Notes under the pieces: model-generated | Databases searched by the model: none | The model's input: the letters and a program-made list of their open reading frames with translations, nothing else | What the model was told of the DNA's origin: nothing | Made by a program: the position numbers and the translations under genes | Part shown: one piece after another, positions 56,268-64,000 of the stretch | Layout of the letters: each line of letters begins with the position of its first letter | Position numbering within the stretch: the stretch's first letter is position 1 | Source: Acytostelium subglobosum LB1 | Lineage: Eukaryota; Evosea; Eumycetozoa; Acytosteliales; Acytosteliaceae | DNA length: 64,000 nucleotides | Assembly (NCBI RefSeq): GCF_000787575.1 | Contig: NW_012236516.1 | Location: 220,921-284,920 of the forward strand | Direction: 5' to 3'

Positions 56268-57884
56268 TATTATTTATTATTAATATTTATTATTATTGGT
56301 TTGTGATTGGAACGTTATGGATTGTTTGAATAATAAATGATTGAATGATTGATTGAGTGAGTGAGTGATTGAGTATATGTACAACAAATAATATTATATT
56401 ATATTTACAACGATGTGATGATGATGTTTGATTGATAGAATGATTTGTAAAGTTGGAATAACTAACTGATTGATCAGAAGGCAAGTATGTTGAATGAGAG
56501 GGAGTGCAGCTAGCTCAAGGCATTAAGAGGTCTATGTTGTGTTCATTGAATAAGCAACAAACAATCAAACAAACAATTATTATTATCATTGTGTTATTGT
56601 TAACACCGTTGTAATCACAGAGTGTGGTAGTGGGGCAATGATGGACCCGGCCCCACCAGATCACCCCCTATCCTTGCCCTGTTGTTGACCTCTCCCGACT
56701 GTTCAAATAATTAAAGTTCTGTCAATGACCACCACTCCTTTTAAAATTTTGAATTCAAATAACCTCAGGATGGCCTTTGTTGTTGTTGGATGATTGATTA
56801 ATTGATTAAGTTAGTGTTGTGTGTGTGTGTGAGTGTGTATGTGTGTGTGAATAAGTGTGTGACTTGAATGATTGTTTGATTGATTGATTGACAACCATCT
56901 CATTCAAGATGACATTCATATACACACAACACACATTAAATGGGCAATGAGGTCACATGACCCTAGCTATCTATGGAAAGCATGGTCAAAGTTACAAACA
57001 AACAAGAAAACATACATACATATAATACCAACCAATGGCATTACCCAATCAATACACAATCGAATATGTACATTGGTATCACATGACGTGACCATCCAGT
57101 GTAGCCAGGTCCAACCGATCGAGTTTGCATGCGTGTTCATGAAGTACTTACAAATATATATTATGTTTGATTAATACAAGGTATTACTGTGTTGTTCCAC
57201 TTTCAATCTCACTTTGATGTCGATCAAGTCATGTGACACGACACACAACAACTCAGTTCTGCAGGGTCTCGATCTTGAATCATCGACCCCAGGCTCGTTA
57301 CTTTGCCAAGTCACAAGTTCATGTTTTTTTATTACGAGTGTGCTGAATGAAATGAATGAAGTTGGGCGTTATTGAGGTTGAATGCACACATTGGGCAACA
57401 CCTGACAGACTGAATGAATGACAGAGACAACTCACATTCACGTTTCATTCATTCATTTCATTCAATTACTCAACACTTATACATACATACACACACATAA
57501 ACCAAGACACCACATCCCTCACACATACATCAATATATTTATATATATATATACACAGACATCAATCAATCAATCAGATCAATCAACAACCCCATTGCAT
57601 TGCATTGTATTAAGTTTCAATTGTTGTGTTGTGTTGAATTAGTTGTACTGACTGAACACTTATATTTGTGATACATATATACATAATAATAACAACAAAG
57701 TTGTGAGAAGAGTTAAGAAGAGAGATATAGATTTATTATATATAATATAAAGTTGAGAGATACATACATTTAAAAAGTATCTTTATTTGATCAACTTATT
57801 AGAATTATATTATATATTTAAATACACATACATACATACACATACACATATACACATATACACATACAATCCAATCAATCAAGA
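56268..57884. other. Divergent intergenic region, about 1.6 kb
   Basis: It holds (GATT)n/(GAGT)n near 56340-56370, a GC-richer patch at 56620-56700, (GT)n near 56820-56850, and long CATA/TATA tracts at 57480-57560 and 57820-57870 just upstream of the Def1-like gene. No tRNA or coding frame is evident. Confidence 0.5.
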
Positions 57885-59611
57885 ATGGTTCAAGGAAAGG
57901 ATAATAAAGAAGTGGCAATTGACACAAAGAAGATCAATGGAGGCGCAAAGATCACAAGTGGTGGCGGCCCATCGATGACCAAACAGAAGACACAGAGCGC
58001 CTCGTCGCCAGCCGGTGGCTCACCACTGATCGGCACCAAGCAAGACAATGGCAGCGGCAGCAGCGGCAGTGGCAGTGGCGCACGCAGACCCGTAGTCACG
58101 TTCGAGCAGATAAGGATGATCAGAGAGGTCACTGGCTGGACCTCCGAGGAGGACATCAGTCGCGCCATCGAAGAGTGCGGCTTTGATGTCGACAAGACCA
58201 TCACTTACATTGTCGAGGGTGTCATCTCGGCGACCTCTGGCCGTTGGGAGGAGGTCGGAAAGAAGGAGAAGCCCAAGGAGTCTGGCGTACGTGGCGCATC
58301 AAAGAAGGATAAAGATGGATTGAGGGCTGATAAAGGTATGTTGAGCAATCGGGTCACGTCAGCTGATCATGATTATGTCATGTCACGTGATGACTCTAAC
58401 ACACACCCACCTTTGCACTCTTTAGATGGCGATCATAGAAAGAACAAGTCCGGTGACTTTAGGTCGAACGGCAAGTCCAATGGTGACTCCTCCCCACAGA
58501 CCAAGCCACAAAAGAGACTGCTGCAGCCACATCAGCAGCCACAGCTGGGCGGAAAGAAGGGACCAAACTCCCCATCGACTCTGACGCCGGCTGCACCAGA
58601 CTCTGCGCTCGGTGCATCGGCAGCGGCAGCAGCAGCAACTCCATCTTCCACCTCTACAGCAACCTCCTCTTCCTCATCCTCCACCTCATCCACAAAGCCG
58701 ACGACGACGACCGGCCACAACTCCTCCTCTGCTTCTTCACAATCATCATCTACTTCCGCCTCGAGCGCNNNNNNNNNNNNNNNNNNNNNNNNNNNNNNNN
58801 NNNNNNNNNNNNNNNNNNNNNNNNNNNNNNNNNNNNNNNNNNNNNNNNNNNNNNNNNNNNNNNNNNNNCAGAAGAGCAAGAGCGCGCTGCCGTGCAGCAG
58901 AAGCAGCTTCACCAGCAACAGAAGGCTGCTGCGGCCTTGGCCGCAGCCGAGGCTCAGCTGCATCCCCAAGAGCCAACACCTACACCAACACCCACCACTA
59001 CAACCACCACCTCTTCCAATGCTGCGGCAGCTGTGACCGAACAGAGCGTCGCTCAACCAACGAGCGAGCAGCAGCAATCCTCTACACCCACCTATCTATC
59101 GGCCATCACCGCCGCCCAGAAGCAACAATCTACACCAAAGCCATCCACTACACAAACAACTCCAACGCCAACCGCTTCATCAACATCTTCACAACCAACA
59201 TCTACTACTACTCCAGTTGTCCCAACTACAACAACTGAGCCTGCTGTGAGCACTTCAGCGCAGTCGGCACCAGCACAAGTCGCCACCGAGCCAGTGTCCG
59301 TGCCCGAAGCCGTCGTCGCCGCCACCCCAGCACCAGTACCAACACCAACTTCACTGCCAACACAATCTGTATTATCTTCATCCACAACCGATTCCGCACA
59401 ACCATCCGCCACAGTATCGAGCACACCAGTCGCCGCCACCCAACCAGTCGCCGCTGCTGCCATGTCCTCATCCGCAAACATCACCCCACAGTCACAGCCG
59501 CAACAACAGAGCGCCGCTGCCACCACCCCACAACGCGTCAACTTTGGTCAAAAGCCAGGCAACACCCAAGCTTGGAAGCCCAAAGAATCATCTAACCACC
59601 CATCAAGACAA

Positions 59612-59643
<32 letters not shown>

Positions 59644-60886
59644 GCCGCAGTACGTGGCCAAGAAGTCATTCGATGCCCCAGTTGCCCTGCCCGACGCCCT
59701 GTCTTCACTCGACACCAACTTTGATGTGCACTTTGGCAAGGACCCATCCGAGCCCACCATCCAGAAGCAGCAGCCAGTTGCCGTCAATGTGCCAACAGTC
59801 GCCCCATCTGCTCCAGTCGTTAACGCGACCGTCCCACAACAGGTCCAGCAGCACCAGCAGAAGCCCGCTCAGCTGCCATCGTCGCAGACCACCACTCCTC
59901 AGTTCCAGCAGCACAACATGAGCAACTTCCAGCAGCAGCACTATCAGACCTTCCAGGCAATGGCCTCTGTTGACCAGCAGCTGCCCCAGCAGTTGCAGCA
60001 ACAGCAGCAGCATCTGATGCCGGACACCGAGCACCAGCACATGTCGGCCTTCCAGTACCACCAGTACATGATGCCAATGATGCCCTACTACGACACCGAC
60101 ACATTCAACGCTGCTCGTCAACAGCAACAGTTCTACGAAACATTCAACACCAACACAATGATCAGCGGCGGTGACAGTGGAAGCACTGTTGCTCCAGCGT
60201 CGACAAACAAGTCATTCCCACGCAACCAGAGCGCCAACCAGTCGTTCCGCGGCTCAGGTGACAACACCAACAAGTTCCAGCAGCAACAGCAGCAGCAGCA
60301 GCATCACCAGGATGCACAGACTCAGGCTGGCCACCCCTCGTCGCAGTCCCCACCCCTGCCACACACTTACCCCTACCAGCACCAGTACGGCTACCCTGGC
60401 TTCTACGGTCAGTACCAGTACCCAACTCAGAACTCCCAGTACCAGGCCTACCCATACCCCGGCATGTACGGTCCAAAGCCCTACATGAACAGATTCCCAC
60501 AGGGCCAGGGCTACGATCAGGAGGACTTCAAGAACATGTACGCCGCCACACCCAACTATTACATGCCATCTGACCCATCGTCATTCCAGACCGCCAACAA
60601 GCTGCCAACTCAGCAGCCCGGCCAGCCAACACAGCTGTCCAGCTCGCCCACCGGAACCGCCAAGTTCCAGAACACCCACTACACACCACAGCAGGGACAG
60701 CAGACCACCAGCCAGCAGGGCGATATGTCGCACCAGTACGGCAAGGCTCAGTTCAACCGCAGTGCCGACGCTCAGCAGCCCAACTACGGATACACTCAGC
60801 CACAACAGTACATGACACACTACCAACAGTTCCAAGGCAACTCCAATACCACCTCACAGCAACAGCAACAACAGCAGTATCGCTAA
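57885..60886 (+). CDS. UBA/CUE-like domain plus Q-rich protein (Def1 / UBAP2-Lingerer type)
   Basis: Exon 1 (57885-58335) and exon 2 (58426-60886, interrupted by a 100-N gap at 58769-58868) give more than 960 aa. Residues 74-116 (FEQIRMIREVTGWTSEEDIS and RAIEECGFDVDKTITYIVEG) match the UBA-like fold of GBF-interacting protein 1, UBAP2/Lingerer and the CUE of yeast Def1. The rest is low complexity: Ser/Thr/Ala-rich, then long Gln-rich segments, then Tyr/Pro/Gln-rich text (YPYQHQYGYPGFYGQYQYP). This order (ubiquitin-binding head, Q-rich tail) is that of Def1, which promotes RNA polymerase II ubiquitylation, and of stress-granule UBAP2 proteins. I cannot choose between them. Confidence 0.78.
58769..58868. 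other. Assembly gap of exactly 100 N
   Basis: A gap in a Ser-codon repeat region. True length unknown; the reading frame resumes in a different phase. Confidence 0.95.
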
Positions 60887-61206
60887 GCGAGGCATTGGCT
60901 TGGGATTGATTGATGGGATGACTGCGAGTCCTGTTAAATATTTATAGATATAATATAAACTTCAATGTACAGATATTGAACTCATACATATATAATGTCC
61001 AGAGTATTTTATTTATTACTTCCTAATTCTCTCTTTTTGTCGTTTCATCACTTTTGCACACTCACTTCTTGATCAAATCAAAGAATCTTCCCATCTTCAA
61101 GATTGTGTTTGTTCGACGGTCCATCCAAACAACATTTGCAACACATGAATTGAATCTTATTCACAAATTGACACTTTATCTTTAATCACAAATACACACA
61201 TACATA
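60887..61206. other. Spacer between two same-strand genes
   Basis: AT-rich, with possible poly(A)/terminator context near 60940-61010 and no gene. Confidence 0.5.
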
Positions 61207-63940
61207 ATGGATAAACAGGATAATCTACCTCTGCCTGTTACACAACAGCAACAACAACAACAACAGCAACAGCAGATTGCTACTAGTAGTAGTGCTACCA
61301 ATGTACCAATAACTCAATCAACTACCTCAACCTCGGCCTCATCTACACCAGCACCAGCCTCAACAACGACATCGACGTCGTCGCCAACTATAGTAACAGA
61401 AACTTTGATCATTGGACCATCCGCCACAAAGAATGTTGGCGATGGAAGTGATGACGCCAAGAAGGAGGAATCCAAGGAAGGCAAAACAAATACTTCGACC
61501 ACTACAACAACGACATCAACAACGACAACATCTACACCATCCACTTCTACAACAGGATCACCACAACTGTCATCAATCAAATATCTACCATTGACAATAC
61601 ATCTTACAAAGCTGGATCAACTAAAGATTATCTCTGAGATTGATCCAACAAAGAATGATCCCAAGCTGAACTCAATACTGGAGAAGGATAACATTGCTTC
61701 ACCCGACCCCCTAGCGNTACAGGACGGAACTGGATCCAATCCATTGTCACCATCTTCAATGCAACCTCAGAGTGCTGCGGTGCCTCCTGATCCCGGGGTA
61801 CTCAAACGAAAGGAGGAAGAGGAGATGGCAGCAGCAGCCGCAACCGCAGCTGCAGTCGCAGCTGCAGAGCAGCTGGAGAAGCAAGCAGCAGCCAATGCGG
61901 TGCCCGACACACAAGCGCCAATGCCTCCGCCACTCCCTCATCCTCAATCACCCTCAAAGCAAACAAAGCCAGCTGATGATAACAACAACAATAACAACAA
62001 CACTGGGTCTTCATCGACACAATCTCAATCCAAGTTCTCATTCTTCAAGGCACTGGGCCTAAAGGGCAACACATTGGATGAGAATGGCTTGTCGAAACTG
62101 CCACCACCATCCATCGAGGATGGCCATGTATTCTTGCTCTACGGTGATCTGACCAAGTTGGTATGTGACGTCAAGATGGTGCCATGCGCACAGCACGTTC
62201 GCTACAGGTTCGGCCACTGCTCATGGCTGAGCGAAGAGTGGAGCACATTCCCCTTGGACGTCCGTAACACGGTCACACCAACCATCCCACCCGACCTGTA
62301 CCGCGCGATGAAGTCTCGCGTCTACAAGGTCAAGGACTGGCCCACGCAATACCCAAACATCGCGCAGCCCTGGCTCACAACCGTGTCGCCACACTTCCGC
62401 AACAGCGAGATTGACAGCGCCAAGTGGTTCGCGAGTGGCGCGCGCGACTTCTTCAACGAGGTAGGCAAGGACCTAAAGGAGTTCAAGCCGCCCATCAAGA
62501 ACGGCCGCTCCAAGTACCTGGTGGCGCTGCCCATCTTGGGCACAGGTGGAGGTGGCGGCTCTAACATTGCCGGTATCATCCTATCGATGCTTATCCACGA
62601 GCTGTACGTGGCGTCGCGAGTGTGGAAGTACGATGTGGTGCTGGTCACCAACGAGCTGTCAATGTACACGGCGGCACGCAATAAGCGTCGTGAACTGATG
62701 AGTCAGGACAACAGCTACTCCTTCCTCTACAACAACCTATTGGGCAAACAGATGCTGGACAAGGCCAATCACCTGTCAAAGATGCTGGAGAGTGGCAAGT
62801 TGGCCATCTTCTTGGGCGCAGGCTGCAGTCGCTCGGCTGGCCTGCCCACATGGACCGGTCTGCTCAAGATGCTAGGCGAGAAGCTGGGCATGACACAGGA
62901 GGAGATGAACTCGATGGACCAACTACATTACTTGGATCGTGCAACAGTATTGGAGAACAGATGGAAGAAGATACTCAAAAAGTACAGCCCCAGCGCCAAA
63001 GAGGACAAGCCTGGCGTGGAGGCTGGTGCCATCGTGGGCGACATTGAGCTCAAGTCCACCCGGATCTTTGAGCTGCACCAGAACATCTACAAGGAGATCA
63101 ATGTGCCCATGCAGGAGGAGATCGCCAACTTGATGAAGCTGTCGCACAGCGGCCTGCCGCACTTCTTGCTGGCATCGACGCCAGCCACCGAGATCATCAC
63201 CACCAACTATGACAAGTGCTTTGAGATCGCATCAGAGTCGGTCAACATACCATGTGCCGTGCTGCCCTACGACCCCCTGCACGACAATAAGAAGCGATGG
63301 ATATTGAAGCTGCATGGATGTGTGTCCAAGCCCGACGACATTGTCATCACGCGAGAGGACTACATCAGATATGGAGACAAACGTGAAGCATTGTCTGGCA
63401 TCCTACAATCATCATTGATCACCAAGCACATATTATTCGTTGGCTTCAGTCTGGTCGATGACAACTTCTTCCAAGTGATGTCCGCCGTCAAGGCAGCCAC
63501 CAACAACAGTCACAAGAAATATGGAACTGCGCTCTTTATTCAAAAGAATGACCGTAAGTCAATCACACGATGCCATTAACACCGTCCAAGATACTAACAT
63601 GGAATTATCCCAATCAATCACAGTGATGAATGAGTTGTGGGGACAACAAATAGAGTTCTTATGCTTTGATCCTAATAATACTGGAGACATTGGAAAGTGT
63701 GCAAGGGTACAGGAGATATTCTTGGAGTATTTGTCATCGATAGCAATCAACAACACTGGACATTTGATGGAGAAGAGATTCGACTGTCTACTCAAGGAGG
63801 GTGAGAGGATGTTCCGTGACAGTTTGATAACATTCGTTGATGGTCTACCCGATGAAGCCAGAGACACCCAAGTGTTCAAGAAGTTCCAACATTTCCTAGA
63901 CGAAATAGGATATTACTACAGTTCGCGTTACTACGCATGA
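61207..63940 (+). CDS. Macro-like plus SIR2-like domain protein (predicted NAD-binding effector or deacylase)
   Basis: Two exons (61207-63553 and 63624-63940) give 887 aa. Residues 1-290 are Gln/Ser/Thr-rich. From 307 a macro-domain-like fold starts: HVFLLYGDLTKLVCDVKMVP (canonical macro domains have V.GDIT.L..DAIVN), and near 450 LVALPILGTGGGGGSNIAGI resembles the glycine-rich phosphate loop. The SIR2-like domain begins near 527: IFLGAGCSRSAGLPTW (NAD loop), EIITTNYD (TxNYD, putative catalytic Asn), LKLHGC (putative catalytic His), ITREDYIRY and FVGFSLVDDNFF. This is the SIR2_2/ThsA-like subtype, not the zinc-binding deacetylase type; no CxxC zinc ribbon is seen. The last 110 residues are helical. 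One undetermined base lies at 61717. NAD hydrolysis or ADP-ribose recognition is inference. Confidence 0.82.
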
Positions 63941-64000
63941 TGACGACGTCGTCATCCATGTTCAAATAAATATTTATTTAATTTTAATTTCCAAATCTTG

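Noticed and set aside
57240-57330. tRNA-like stretch (GGTCTCGATCTTGAATCATCG)
   Set aside because: It cannot be folded into four arms and has no proper T-arm consensus. No tRNA was found anywhere in the window.

Overview
The window is eukaryotic nuclear DNA, almost certainly from a dictyostelid social amoeba. Genes carry short introns (about 50-220 bp) with GT(A/G)(A/T)G donors and (C/T)AG acceptors. Spacers are full of (ATTG)n/(GAAT)n simple repeats. Coding third positions are C/G-rich while spacers are AT-rich. Proteins show poly-Q, poly-S/T and poly-N runs, and several gene types are typical of Dictyostelia: a lectin/TIG/EGF membrane protein, a Gly/Pro-rich TerD protein of the CABP1 type, a C2/calpain-domain-III protein and a short GATA factor. 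I cannot name the species. All exon models below come from reading splice sites and frames by eye.

Layout. 0-13 kb: a fragment of a small coiled-coil gene (-), the lectin/TIG/EGF receptor (+), a small CxxCxGxG protein with a possible CaaX end (+), mitochondrial ribosomal protein bL20 (-), LSm3 (-) divergent from AP-4 mu (+), CABP1-like TerD protein (-), and a Rab GTPase (+). 13-17 kb: an acidic-tailed protein with a possible PD-(D/E)XK core (-) and transketolase (-). 18-31 kb: a block of segmental duplications. Two diverged tandem units (about 18.0-23.0 and 23.2-28.7 kb) each hold, in order, a conserved leader, a GC-rich array of hairpin-forming repeats, a conserved 3' block, and a minus-strand two-exon gene encoding exactly 209 aa in both copies. 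A third, truncated unit (28.9-29.7 kb) is followed by a degenerate copy of the 13.3 kb gene. 31-44 kb: a Ser/Thr-rich protein, a GT49-like glycosyltransferase with a very long Asn-Pro-Ser stalk (interrupted by a 100-N gap), an ABC-F ATPase with a repetitive charged N-terminus, and an NDUFA4-like subunit, all on the minus strand. 44-64 kb: Enhancer-of-polycomb (-) divergent from RIC1 (+), GATA factor (+), C2/calpain-III protein (-), a CUE/UBA plus Q-rich Def1/UBAP2-like protein (+, with a second 100-N gap), and a macro-like plus SIR2-like NAD-domain protein (+).

Most genes are independent housekeeping genes: splicing/decay, vesicle coats and Rab exchange, chromatin, pentose phosphate pathway, mitochondrial translation and respiration. 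The two most unusual parts are (a) the duplicated locus at 18-29.7 kb, where a coding exon is far more diverged than its non-coding flanks and sits next to hairpin arrays, and (b) the macro-like/SIR2 protein at 61-64 kb, whose architecture recalls bacterial NAD-consuming immune effectors.
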